From NCBI GenBank assembly GCA_947581885.1, contig CANPWF010000004.1, positions 1-25,078 on the forward strand: 25,078 nt of DNA, read 5' to 3'. The DNA is from an uncultured Clostridia bacterium (lineage in GTDB: Bacteria > Bacillota > Clostridia > Christensenellales > Borkfalkiaceae). This document shows, piece after piece, positions 8,217 through 16,903 of this stretch; position 1 is the first letter of the stretch, and the number at the start of each line of letters is the position of its first letter. The position numbers were made by a program, and so were the translations under genes. The notes under the pieces are model-generated. The model was not told the origin of the DNA. It was given only the letters and a program-made list of their open reading frames with translations, and did no database searches.

Positions 8217-9344
8217 ATGGCAATCGCGCTTTATTACGCCTTATTTGTTGCGAACTTATTGTTTGCCATAGGCGGAAAACGTAATAGAGTTTTTGAGATC
8301 GCAACCTTCGTTTTCATGGGCTTGCTATTTACTCTCAATGACTGTACGATCGGAGATCTGTTCATTTATAAGTCCTATTACGCCAATTTGCATGTCGGAA
8401 GCGGAATGGAATACGGCTATGTGCAGATCGCGAATCTGTTTTCGCGGGCAAATTTGTCGTTCAATGTCTTTTTGCTTGCGATTTTTTTATTCTGTTCGGT
8501 CTTTATTTTCCTCGGCATGAAAGTTTTGAAAGTAAAAAATTTTCACGCCCTGTTTGCGATTTCGATGCCGTATATTTTCCCGATGATGTCCATTTCATTG
8601 CGCTATTTCATCGGCGGCTCCATCACTTTTTTTGCGATCTGCATGTATCTCAGGAACCACAACAGGATTCTCTTGATCGCTTTGATCTTGCTGGCGACGC
8701 TGTTTCACCGGACAATGATCATGTTCCTCATTTTTGTCTTTGTGAATTTTTCCGATCGCACGAGATTCGGCGCGAAGATCCGTGACAGAAAAATCAGATT
8801 TTCGGATGTCGTGTTTATCTTAGCGGTCTTGCTTGCGGCCGCATCGATATTGAACCATAATCGGATCCCGTTTATCGGGTCGATCGTTTCGTTGGTCGAA
8901 AAAGCGATCCCACAACTGCGGGGGAAATTCGATGCATATTTGACCACGACCACGAACCGGGGATATTTGATATTTTATATTGCATATTTCGCGGGGCTGT
9001 TTGGCGTGTATATTTTGCGCGATCACTTTAACGCACCCAAACAGGGCCTTCGGGGCAACGGCAATGCGCAAGTCGCAAACAATGTGTGCCAAATGTTCCT
9101 CTTGATGGCGATTTTATTGCCGTTAATGCTGATGAACCTCGTGTTTTTCAGGCACATCATGATATTGTTCATGCTTTTGGGCGCAGCATTCGGCCTGAAT
9201 AAAAACAAGGGCAAATATACGCAGACGAACGCGCTTCAAGCCGCTGCATTAGCGCTGTCCTCCGTCGTATGGTTCTTGCCGGAGATGTTGTTTGTTTTCA
9301 GTATGGATATCAAAACTCTGATAGAATACTGTATTATCTTTTAA
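8217..9344 (+). CDS. wzy: EpsG-family polysaccharide polymerase (Wzy)
   Basis: This 375-residue polytopic membrane protein has roughly ten hydrophobic segments, starting with one at residues 1-17. The early loop carries an aspartate/tyrosine-rich stretch (DLFIYKSYY) followed by GSGMEYGYVQIANLF (about 62-76). The E-x-G-Y arrangement is characteristic of EpsG/Wzy-like polymerases, which join flipped oligosaccharide repeat units on the outer face of the membrane. It is the only polymerase candidate in the operon and complements the Wzx flippase at 11345. It is visibly more AT-rich than its neighbours, as is common for horizontally exchanged polymerase genes. Another multi-TM sugar-modifying enzyme is possible but less likely. 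Confidence 0.8.
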   Translation: MAIALYYALFVANLLFAIGGKRNRVFEIATFVFMGLLFTLNDCTIGDLFIYKSYYANLHVGSGMEYGYVQIANLFSRANLSFNVFLLAIFLFCSVFIFLGMKVLKVKNFHALFAISMPYIFPMMSISLRYFIGGSITFFAICMYLRNHNRILLIALILLATLFHRTMIMFLIFVFVNFSDRTRFGAKIRDRKIRFSDVVFILAVLLAAASILNHNRIPFIGSIVSLVEKAIPQLRGKFDAYLTTTTNRGYLIFYIAYFAGLFGVYILRDHFNAPKQGLRGNGNAQVANNVCQMFLLMAILLPLMLMNLVFFRHIMILFMLLGAAFGLNKNKGKYTQTNALQAAALALSSVVWFLPEMLFVFSMDIKTLIEYCIIF

Positions 9345-9353
9345 GGAGTTCTT

Positions 9354-10256
9354 ATGGACATCGTATCGATCGTAGTGACATTCAACAGGAAAGAAATGCT
9401 TTTGCGCAATCTCGGGCATCAGCTCAGCCAGAGCGTGCAACCCAAAAAAATCGTGGTCGTCGATAATGCTTCCACGGACGGTACATATGCGTTTCTTGCC
9501 GAAAACGGTGTGTTCGAGTCCGGGAACGTGGCGTATTACAGGCTGGAAGAAAATTCGGGGGGCGCAGGCGGTTTTGAGCAGGGATTGAGATATGCGAGCG
9601 GCATCGAGGCGGACGCATATCTGCTGATGGACGACGACGGTTTTATGTTCAGGGACGACACGCTCGAAAAATTGATCGCGCATATCCCGGAGGATCCGCT
9701 GTATGTGGTGAATTCTTGGTTGGTATTTGATACGGAACGGCCCGTATATGCATCGAGCGCGGCGTTCCGAGACGGCGTGATCCCGGGGTTCATCAGTCCG
9801 TTTAATTCGACCCTGTTCTCCCGTGCGCTCGTCGAAAAAATCGGGTTCCCCAACGGGCAGTATTTTATCCGCGGCGATGAAGTCGATTATACGATGCGGG
9901 CGAGAGAGGCGGGGGCGACGCTTCTCACGGTATGCGATTCCGTGTATTATCATCCGCAATTTTGTAAGGGCGAGAAGCGCTTCCTCTTTTTGAAATTTTA
10001 TAATACCTATGATGCGCCGTGGAAAGAATACTATCAGGTGCGCAACAGCACATACAATTTCAGAAAACGCTCGCGGGCGGTGCATGCCTATTTCAGTTAT
10101 CGGAAATACCGTTTCGGATTGCGCCTCTTTTCGGTGCCGAATAAAAAGATCATCCGGAAGTTCATGAAACTCGGCTATAAACACGGGAAGAAGGGGATCT
10201 TGGGCAAGACGGTCTTGCCCGGGCAAAAGGAGTTGCCGGAGGATCGCCATGTATGA
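9354..10256 (+). CDS. GlfT-like family 2 glycosyltransferase (probable galactofuranosyltransferase)
   Basis: This is a 300-residue GT-A transferase. It starts VSIVVTFNRKEMLLRNL, then VVVDNASTDGT (the nucleotide-binding DNAS), NSGGAGGFEQGL (about 67-78) and a DDDG metal motif (about 94-97). The NxGGAGGF plus DDDG pattern is typical of GlfT2-like galactofuranosyltransferases. The next gene encodes UDP-galactopyranose mutase and overlaps this one by 8 nt, so the enzyme making the UDP-Galf donor is translationally coupled to this likely user. AAGGAG at 9343-9348, overlapping the upstream stop, fixes the start. Family is certain and Galf specificity is inferred from motif plus context. Confidence 0.87.
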   Translation: MDIVSIVVTFNRKEMLLRNLGHQLSQSVQPKKIVVVDNASTDGTYAFLAENGVFESGNVAYYRLEENSGGAGGFEQGLRYASGIEADAYLLMDDDGFMFRDDTLEKLIAHIPEDPLYVVNSWLVFDTERPVYASSAAFRDGVIPGFISPFNSTLFSRALVEKIGFPNGQYFIRGDEVDYTMRAREAGATLLTVCDSVYYHPQFCKGEKRFLFLKFYNTYDAPWKEYYQVRNSTYNFRKRSRAVHAYFSYRKYRFGLRLFSVPNKKIIRKFMKLGYKHGKKGILGKTVLPGQKELPEDRHV

Positions 10257-11352
10257 TTATTTGATCGTGGGGAGCGGCCTGTTCGGGGCTGTCTGCGCCT
10301 ATGAATTGCACCGCGCGGGGCGCTCGTGCCTTGTGATAGAAAAACGTCCGCACATCGGCGGCAATATTTACACGGAAACGATCGAGGGGATCAACGTTCA
10401 TAAGTACGGAGCGCACATTTTCCACACGTCCGATAAAGAGACGTGGGAGTACATCAATCGGTTTGCCGAATTCAATTCTTATATCAACAGTCCGATCGCG
10501 CGCTACAAAAACGAATGCTATAATCTGCCGTTCAACATGAACACCTTTACCAAACTTTGGGCGGACGTATTGACGCCCGAACAGGCGAAGGCAAGGATAG
10601 AAAAGGAGCGGGGAGAGCGCTATTCGGAAGTTCCGCAAAATCTCGAGGAACAGGCCATCAATTTAGTCGGGCAAACCATTTATGAAAAACTGATAAAAGG
10701 GTATACGGAAAAGCAGTGGGGCAGACCGTGCAACGAATTGCCGCCTTTTATCATAAAGAGATTGCCCGTAAGGTTCACGTTCGACAACAATTACTTCAAC
10801 GACAGATATCAGGGCATTCCCATAGGCGGCTACACGCAAATAATCGAAAAAATGCTCGACGGGATAGAAGTCAGGTTAAACACCGATTTCTTTGACGACA
10901 GAGCGTATTTCGCGGCGATTGCGAAAAAGACGATCTTTACGGGCGCAATCGACAGATATTTTAACTATTGCTTCGGGCCGCTCGAATACCGCTCGGTCCG
11001 TTTCGAGACGGAAACATTGGATACGGAAAACTTCCAGGGGAACGCCGTGGTCAACTATACGGCATCGGATGTTCCGTTTACGCGCATCATTGAGCACAAG
11101 CATTTTGAATTCGGCAAGCAGCCGAAGACAGTCATTTCGCGCGAGTATTCCGCGGAATGGAGGATGGGGGATGAGCCCTATTATCCCGTAAATGATGAAA
11201 AGAACAACGCGCTCTATGCAAGATATGCGGAGCTGGCGGAGAAGGACCGCAGTGTGATCTTCGGCGGCAGATTGGGCCGATATATGTACTTGGACATGCA
11301 CGTCGTCATTCAAAAGGCGCGCGAACTCGCAACGGAAGAGATAAATGGCTAA
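10249..11352 (+). CDS. glf: UDP-galactopyranose mutase
   Basis: This 367-residue flavoenzyme interconverts UDP-galactopyranose and UDP-galactofuranose in the cytoplasm. It opens with the FAD dinucleotide motif VGSGLFGAVCAYEL and the following acidic strand VIEKRPHIGGNIYT. GAHIFHTS (about 55-62) and the region around GRPCNELPPFIIKRLPVR (about 158-175) match the UGM substrate and flavin regions, and the C-terminal GGRLGRYMYLDMH is the usual UGM closing motif. Length is normal for bacterial Glf. GGAGG at 10238-10242 with 6 nt spacing supports the start, inside the upstream GT2 gene. It overlaps the flippase gene by 8 nt. Its presence implies that galactofuranose is in the polymer. Confidence 0.96.
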   Translation: MYDYLIVGSGLFGAVCAYELHRAGRSCLVIEKRPHIGGNIYTETIEGINVHKYGAHIFHTSDKETWEYINRFAEFNSYINSPIARYKNECYNLPFNMNTFTKLWADVLTPEQAKARIEKERGERYSEVPQNLEEQAINLVGQTIYEKLIKGYTEKQWGRPCNELPPFIIKRLPVRFTFDNNYFNDRYQGIPIGGYTQIIEKMLDGIEVRLNTDFFDDRAYFAAIAKKTIFTGAIDRYFNYCFGPLEYRSVRFETETLDTENFQGNAVVNYTASDVPFTRIIEHKHFEFGKQPKTVISREYSAEWRMGDEPYYPVNDEKNNALYARYAELAEKDRSVIFGGRLGRYMYLDMHVVIQKARELATEEING

Positions 11353-12952
11353 AAAGAGTCTGAAACTGAATTTCATCTACAATTTAATCTATCAGTTGCT
11401 CGTCATCATTACGCCGTTTATCGTGACGCCCTATATATCACGGGTCTTGGGCGTGGATAATGTAGGGCTGTATAGCTATTCCAATTCGATCGTATCGTAT
11501 TTTTTGCTGTTTGCCATATTGGGAACGACGACCTATGCGCAGAGGAGCATCGGCTATGTTCAAGCCGATAAAGAGGCGCGGAGCAGAAAGTTTTGGGAGA
11601 TCTATATTTTCCGCCTGGCGACAGTCGGCGTCACATTGGGCGCCTATATGCTGTTTGTTATGCTCGGCACGGCTCCGGAACAACGCATCATCTATCTGAT
11701 ACTGTCCCTCAATTTGGTCAATGTTATCATCGATATCTCGTGGTTCATGTTGAGCATTGAGGAATTCGGCAAGACGGTGAGTTTCAGCATCCTCTTCCGG
11801 GCGTTGAATATTGCATTCATCTTTTTGTTCGTAAAGGGAGAAGGGGATCTCTGGATCTATGTATTACTGACGGTAGCGTTTACCGTCGGCGGGAATTTGC
11901 CGCTTTGGTTGTTCTTGCCGAAGTATATCTGTAAAGTAAAAGGGATCAAGCCCTTCAAGGATATAAAAACCGTCCTTCAAATGTTTTTGCCGACGATCGC
12001 CGTTCAAATATATACGGTGTTGGACAAATCGATGATCGGGTGGTTTACGGAAGGATACAGCGAGAACGGGTACTATGAGCAAGCGGAAAAGGTGGTAAAG
12101 ATCACACTGACGCTGGTGACTTCCCTCGGGCTGGTGATGATCCCGCGGATCTCTCAAAAATTCAAAGAAGGCAATCTGGCCCAGGTGTATTCATATCTCT
12201 ACAAATCGTATCGGTTCGTATGGATGATGTCCATACCGATCATGTTCGGATTGATCGTGATCGCCGACACGTTCGTGCCGATCTTCTTTGGGGACGGATA
12301 TGAGCCATGTATTCTGCTGATCCAAATTTTCAGCCCTATCGTAATCGCGATCGGATTGAGCAACGTGACGGGAATGCAGTATTTTGTCCCGACAGGAAAA
12401 CAGAATATTCTCACGCTGACGGTCGTGATCGGAGCGGTGGTCAATTTCGTTCTCAATCTCTGCCTTATTCCGTTTTTCCACGCGCTCGGCGCAAGCATTG
12501 CATCGGTAGTCGCGGAATTTACGGTGTGCGTTGCGGGCTTCATCTATTGTTTGAAGCAAAAGAAATTCAATATAAAGCCGATATTTACATGCTCCTGGAA
12601 GTATTGGCTGGCGGGCGCCGTCATGTTCGTTGCCCTATATCTTTTGAAGATGGCCCTTACTGTAAAGGTGTGGTGCCTGTTGGTGCTCTTTTTCAGCGGC
12701 GTTGTACTCTACTTCGTTCTGCTTCTCGTTTTGCGGGATAACCTGTTTTGGGAGATCCTTCGTACGGGGTTCGGCATGATCGGAAAAATTTTCCACAGAA
12801 GGAGCAAGGCGGCCACGGCGGGCGCGCCGTCAGAAAGCGATACGGCCACGGCGGACATGCCGTCCGAGAACAATACGGAGACCTCGCCGTTGTCCGAAAT
12901 CGAGAAGCGCGGGGACTCTGTGCCATCCGAAAACAATACGCAAGAGGAATGA
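11345..12952 (+). CDS. wzx: Oligosaccharide flippase (Wzx, MOP superfamily)
   Basis: This 535-residue polytopic membrane protein has the start of a Wzx-type flippase (NLIYQLLVIITPFIVTPYIS) and the typical VLGVDNVGLYSYSNSI region, followed by a dozen or so hydrophobic helices to about residue 475. It exports the undecaprenyl-linked repeat unit for the polymerase at 8217. The start overlaps glf by 8 nt (ATGGCTAA). The last 50-55 residues (from about 481) are unusual: a basic stub (FHRRSK) and then a hydrophilic Ala/Ser/Thr/Glu-rich tail with three PSExxT-like units. Most Wzx proteins end soon after the last helix. The membrane part is a confident call and the tail has no assigned role. Confidence 0.92.
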   Translation: MAKKSLKLNFIYNLIYQLLVIITPFIVTPYISRVLGVDNVGLYSYSNSIVSYFLLFAILGTTTYAQRSIGYVQADKEARSRKFWEIYIFRLATVGVTLGAYMLFVMLGTAPEQRIIYLILSLNLVNVIIDISWFMLSIEEFGKTVSFSILFRALNIAFIFLFVKGEGDLWIYVLLTVAFTVGGNLPLWLFLPKYICKVKGIKPFKDIKTVLQMFLPTIAVQIYTVLDKSMIGWFTEGYSENGYYEQAEKVVKITLTLVTSLGLVMIPRISQKFKEGNLAQVYSYLYKSYRFVWMMSIPIMFGLIVIADTFVPIFFGDGYEPCILLIQIFSPIVIAIGLSNVTGMQYFVPTGKQNILTLTVVIGAVVNFVLNLCLIPFFHALGASIASVVAEFTVCVAGFIYCLKQKKFNIKPIFTCSWKYWLAGAVMFVALYLLKMALTVKVWCLLVLFFSGVVLYFVLLLVLRDNLFWEILRTGFGMIGKIFHRRSKAATAGAPSESDTATADMPSENNTETSPLSEIEKRGDSVPSENNTQEE

Positions 12953-12961
12953 GAAACAGGT

Positions 12962-13702
12962 ATGGATGCGAAGCCGAAAATTTCCATCATCACGGTAAGT
13001 TGCAATAGTGCGGCTACGATCGCCGAAACGATCGAACATGTTTTGGCGCAGACGTATGATAATTTCGATTACACGATCGTCGACGGGCTGTCGACCGATG
13101 ATACCGTCGGGATCGCCGAACGATATTCCGAAAAATTCGGGGAGCGCGGGATAGGGTTCAAGATCGTTTCCGAAAAAGACAACGGAATATACGACGCAAT
13201 GAACAAGGGGATCGCCTTGACGGACGGGGAGATCGTGGGGATCATCAACAGCGACGATTATTATAACGATGACGCGCTCGAAAAGGTGGCGAAGTTTTAC
13301 GCGGAAGTACAGTTTGACATCATGTATGCCGATTTGCGGATATTCAATGAAAAGCGGGATTTTATCAAACGGTCGGCAATCGACAAGAAATTCAAGACCC
13401 GCCATTGGAACCATCCGACGACATTCGTGACGCGGAAAGTGTATCGTGAGATCGTATATGCCAACGAAAGCATTTATGACGATTTGAACTTTATGCTGGC
13501 TGCCCGCGCGCGGGGATATAAGATATGCGTACTTCATGAGGTTTTGGCGAATTTCCGTTTGGGCGGAGTAAGCAATAAAAAAACCTGGAAGGATTGCAGA
13601 GCGCGCATCAAGTTGCGCAACCGGATCTATAAAGCGAACGGCTGCAAGGGATACAGGCTGGAAAACTTTTTGACGGAGTTCGCAAAGTTTATTTTGTCAT
13701 AG
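12962..13702 (+). CDS. Glycosyltransferase family 2 (WcaA-like)
   Basis: This 246-residue GT-A transferase begins PKISIITVSCNSAATIAETI, followed by the acidic strand DYTIVDGLSTDDT. SEKDNGIYDAMNKGI (about 71-85) and the metal motif INSDDYY (about 97-103) are hallmarks of the compact colanic-acid WcaA/WcaE-like GT2 group. A later HWNHPTTFVTRKVY (about 144-157) is also usual for that group. It begins 9 nt after the flippase stop with a weak Shine-Dalgarno. It probably adds one residue of the repeat unit, with unknown donor and acceptor. Confidence 0.88.
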   Translation: MDAKPKISIITVSCNSAATIAETIEHVLAQTYDNFDYTIVDGLSTDDTVGIAERYSEKFGERGIGFKIVSEKDNGIYDAMNKGIALTDGEIVGIINSDDYYNDDALEKVAKFYAEVQFDIMYADLRIFNEKRDFIKRSAIDKKFKTRHWNHPTTFVTRKVYREIVYANESIYDDLNFMLAARARGYKICVLHEVLANFRLGGVSNKKTWKDCRARIKLRNRIYKANGCKGYRLENFLTEFAKFILS

Positions 13703-13761
13703 CGTTCTTCGGAAAAACAGAGCGGTCAACAGAAAACCACAACGGCAACGGAGAAAGGAGA

Positions 13762-14824
13762 ATGAAAATTTTATTCGTAGATACCGCAATGGACGGACAT
13801 CACATTGAATATCTCAATGCGCTTACGGAGAGCACACAGTATCGCTCTGCGATCGCAGTGCCTTCGGCGGCGGGGGGGGGGTGATTTGTATTTGACGACT
13901 GTCCGTGAAGAGGGCAAGAGAAGTTTTAAGGCGTATAAAAAATGGATGCGGGAAATTTCCGATATCGCAAGACAAGCAAGCCCCGATGTGATACACTTTT
14001 TATACGGAGACGGGCTATACAGATATTTCGGGGTAGGCCTTGGGGCGTTGAAAAAATATAAGATCGTGATCACGTTTCATTGGGCGCGGAGCGGTTATTT
14101 GCATAGATTGAGCACGAAGCGGATCTGTAAACATTCTTCAAGGGCGGTCGTCCATTCGGAATATATCGCTTCTCTTTTCAGAAAGGACGGGATCGATAAT
14201 GTGGAAAGCATCGAGTACCCCGTCTTCAAGAAAGCAGAAACGGATAAGCGGGAAGCGTGCGCTTATTTTGATCTGGACCCCGCGGTCCCGACGATCGGTT
14301 GTATCGGGGGCACCCGATACGATAAGGGATTGGATCTGCTTCTGGAAGCGCTCGGAGACGTTGCGCATCCGTTTCAGTTATTGGTCGCCGGGAAAGAAGA
14401 TACCTTCGACCGCGCATATATCGAAAGCCATAGCGGCCGCTTTGCAAAAAACGTACGATTGTGTCTGAAATATCTGACGGACGATGACTTCGCCCATGCG
14501 ATCGCTGCGTGCGACATCATCGCTTTGCCGTACAGAAAAGTTTTTAACGGAGCGAGCGGACCCATGACGGAGGGCGTAGCGGCAGGGAAGTGTATTGTCG
14601 GGCCCAATCACGGAAACCTCGGATTCACGATAGGCACCCACGATCTCGGATATTTGTTTGAGACGGAGGATGTCGCTTCGCTGCGGGCGGCGTTGGAACA
14701 GGCGCTTTCGGAGCCGTTCCGCCCCTCAGCGGCCTATTCGGAATTTTGTGACGGTCTCAACGTAGAACGCTTTAAGGCAGACTATCTTGCAATATACAGA
14801 CAATTAGTAGGCGAGGAGCCGTAA
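13762..14824 (+). CDS. Glycosyltransferase family 4, frameshifted at a G10 tract (candidate phase-variable gene, currently OFF)
   Basis: The natural start is the ATG at 13762, with GGAG at 13750-13753. It gives MKILFVDTAMDGHHIEYLNA, a typical GT4 N-terminus, but runs into TGA at 13882-13884 after 40 codons, directly behind ten G residues (13872-13881). The rest of the enzyme continues in the next frame from GDLYLTTVREEGK to the stop at 14824. It includes GGTRYDKGLDLLLEAL and a donor-site region around MTEGVAAGKCIVGPNHG. With nine (or twelve) G the two parts join into one 353-residue (or 354-residue) protein of normal GT4 length. The tail shows no other stop or decay. This fits slipped-strand phase variation of surface sugar. 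A base-calling error, a recent inactivating mutation, or transcriptional slippage could give the same sequence. Confidence 0.85.
13872..13881 (+). repeat. Homopolymeric G10 tract (putative contingency tract)
   Basis: Ten consecutive G lie between codon 37 and the TGA of the glycosyltransferase at 13762. No other homopolymer in the window exceeds seven by my reading (G7 at 5499-5505 and 6813-6819, a few A7 runs). The tract sits in the 5' part of a coding region for surface glycan, where an indel switches the whole protein off. That is the usual position of poly-G contingency tracts in Campylobacter and Neisseria. Confidence 0.9.
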
Positions 14825-14879
14825 TACAGAGAGAGCGGCTCCGCGGTTCATTAAAAAAATATCTTGGAGGATCGAGAAC

Positions 14880-15926
14880 ATGAAAAAAGCATTGATTACG
14901 GGTATCACGGGACAAGACGGGAGCTATCTGGCGGAGTTTTTATTGGAGAAAGGATATGAAGTGCATGGGATCGTGCGCAGAGCTTCGATTTCCAACACCG
15001 AGCGGATCGATCATCTTTTGGCCCAACATTCAATTACATTGCACGAGGGCGACCTGAGCGATTCCTCGTCTCTTATCCGGGTCATCGGTGAGGTCCGGCC
15101 GGATGAGATTTATAATTTGGCGGCACAATCGCATGTGCAAGTCTCCTTCGATGCGCCCGAATATACGGGGGACATCGATGCGCTTGGGATATTGCGGGTC
15201 CTGGAGGCGGTGCGCATCCTCGGGCTGTCGGATAAAACAAAGGTGTATCAAGCGTCCACATCGGAACTTTACGGCAAAGTAGAGGAGATCCCGCAGAGAG
15301 AGACGACGCCGTTCCACCCGTACAGCCCGTATGCGGTGGCGAAACAATACGGTTTTTGGATCGTCAAGGAGTATCGGGACGCCTACAACATGTTTGCCGT
15401 CAACGGGATTTTGTTCAACCATGAATCCGAGCGCCGCGGGGAAAATTTCGTCACCCGCAAGATCACGCTCGCGGCGGGGCGCATTGCAGAGGGATTGCAG
15501 GATCATCTCGAACTTGGGAATCTCGATAGTTTACGCGATTGGGGATATGCCAAGGACTATGTGGAGTGCATGTGGTTGATCATGCAACAGGAAAAACCGG
15601 ATGACTTTGTGATCGCAACCGGGGTCCAGCATACCGTGCGCGATTTTACGGAACGGGCTTTTAAGGCAAACAGGATAGAACTTGTATGGCGCGGGAAGGG
15701 CGTAGACGAAAAGGGCTATGATAAAAAAACGGGCAGGATGCTTGTATGCGTGAACCCTGCGTGGTTCCGTCCCACCGACGTGGATAACTTGTGGGGAGAT
15801 CCCACCAAGGCTCGCACGGTACTCGGTTGGGATCCGCAAAAAACAAGCTATGAAAAGTTGGTGGAGATCATGGCGGCGCACGACAGACGCTTGGCAAAAC
15901 GCGAAAAGGCCATGAAAAACATATAG
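14880..15926 (+). CDS. gmd: GDP-mannose 4,6-dehydratase
   Basis: This 348-residue short-chain dehydrogenase/reductase converts GDP-D-mannose to GDP-4-keto-6-deoxy-D-mannose using bound NADP. The Rossmann motif is GITGQDGSYLAEF, the RR of VRRAS follows, and the active site has T127 and E129 in ASTSELYGK and Y151/K155 in SPYAVAK. NHESERRGENFVTRKI is the Gmd signature with Glu where Pro is usual. GGAGG at 14866-14870 (9 nt spacing) supports the start. It is followed after 24 nt by fcl, the classical gmd-fcl pair, and its product is also the likely substrate of the reductase at 20293. Confidence 0.97.
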   Translation: MKKALITGITGQDGSYLAEFLLEKGYEVHGIVRRASISNTERIDHLLAQHSITLHEGDLSDSSSLIRVIGEVRPDEIYNLAAQSHVQVSFDAPEYTGDIDALGILRVLEAVRILGLSDKTKVYQASTSELYGKVEEIPQRETTPFHPYSPYAVAKQYGFWIVKEYRDAYNMFAVNGILFNHESERRGENFVTRKITLAAGRIAEGLQDHLELGNLDSLRDWGYAKDYVECMWLIMQQEKPDDFVIATGVQHTVRDFTERAFKANRIELVWRGKGVDEKGYDKKTGRMLVCVNPAWFRPTDVDNLWGDPTKARTVLGWDPQKTSYEKLVEIMAAHDRRLAKREKAMKNI

Positions 15927-15950
15927 GGGGAGACAACGGAGGAAGGCTGT

Positions 15951-16892
15951 ATGGAAAAGAACGCGAAAATTTATGTGGCCGGGCATCGCGGGATGGTCGG
16001 TTCGGCGATCGTGAGAGAACTGCGCAGACAAGGGTATACCAACCTGATCGTGCGCACGCATGCCGAGCTCGACCTGTTGAAGCAAGCGGACGTAGAACGC
16101 TTTTTCAGTGAAGAGCGCCCCGAATATGTTTTTCTGGCGGCGGCGAAAGTGGGCGGCATCGAAGCGAACAACGATCATCTTGCGGATTTCATGTATGAAA
16201 ACATGATGTTGGAAATGAATGTGATCCATTCCGCATGGAAGAACGGCTGTAAAAAGCTGGAATTTCTGGGGTCATCCTGCATCTATCCGCGCATGGCGCC
16301 CCAACCGATGAAAGAAGATTGTCTTTTGACGAGCGAATTGGAAAAGACGAACGAGGCCTATGCGCTCGCCAAGATCTCCGGACTCAAATATTGCGAGTTT
16401 TTGAACAGGCAATACGGGACGGACTATATTTCCGTGATGCCGACCAATTTATACGGACCGAACGATAATTACCATCCCACGCATTCGCATGTATTGCCTG
16501 CGCTTATCAGGCGCTTCCATGAAGCGAAGATCGCGGGTGCGCCCTATGTTACATGTTGGGGAGACGGCAGTCCGCTGAGAGAATTTCTCTATGTGGACGA
16601 TCTCGCGGAATTGTGCGTGTTCCTTATGAACCATTATTCGGGAAACGAAACCGTGAATGCGGGAACGGGGAAAGAAATCACGATCAAGGAATTGGCGGAA
16701 CTCGTTGCCGATACAGTCGGCTATCGGGGAGAGATCAGGTGGGATGCAACGAAGCCCAATGGCACGCCGCGCAAATTACTCGACGTCTCCAAAGCGCAAA
16801 AACTCGGGTGGACGTATAAGACAGAATTAAAAGAAGGGATCGCACTCGCATATGACGACTTTTTGAAAAATCCGATGCGGGCCGAACGGTAA
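15951..16892 (+). CDS. fcl: GDP-L-fucose synthase (GDP-4-keto-6-deoxymannose 3,5-epimerase/4-reductase)
   Basis: This 313-residue SDR enzyme epimerises and reduces the Gmd product to GDP-L-fucose. The cofactor motif is GHRGMVGSAIVREL. The catalytic pair is Y137/K141 in EAYALAK, preceded by LGSSCIYP, and PTNLYGPNDNYHP with SHVLPALIRRFHEAK is diagnostic for Fcl/WcaG. GGAGG at 15938-15942 with 8 nt spacing gives a strong start. Length is normal. It lies between gmd and manC, so the GDP-fucose supply genes are contiguous. Confidence 0.97.
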   Translation: MEKNAKIYVAGHRGMVGSAIVRELRRQGYTNLIVRTHAELDLLKQADVERFFSEERPEYVFLAAAKVGGIEANNDHLADFMYENMMLEMNVIHSAWKNGCKKLEFLGSSCIYPRMAPQPMKEDCLLTSELEKTNEAYALAKISGLKYCEFLNRQYGTDYISVMPTNLYGPNDNYHPTHSHVLPALIRRFHEAKIAGAPYVTCWGDGSPLREFLYVDDLAELCVFLMNHYSGNETVNAGTGKEITIKELAELVADTVGYRGEIRWDATKPNGTPRKLLDVSKAQKLGWTYKTELKEGIALAYDDFLKNPMRAER

Positions 16893-16903
16893 GGAGGGAA
16901 CCG

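Noticed and set aside
13805..14824. Treating the glycosyltransferase as intact from a TTG start at 13805
   Set aside because: The codons before the G-run in that frame give an Arg-rich sequence unlike any GT4, while the other frame from ATG 13762 gives a textbook N-terminus.
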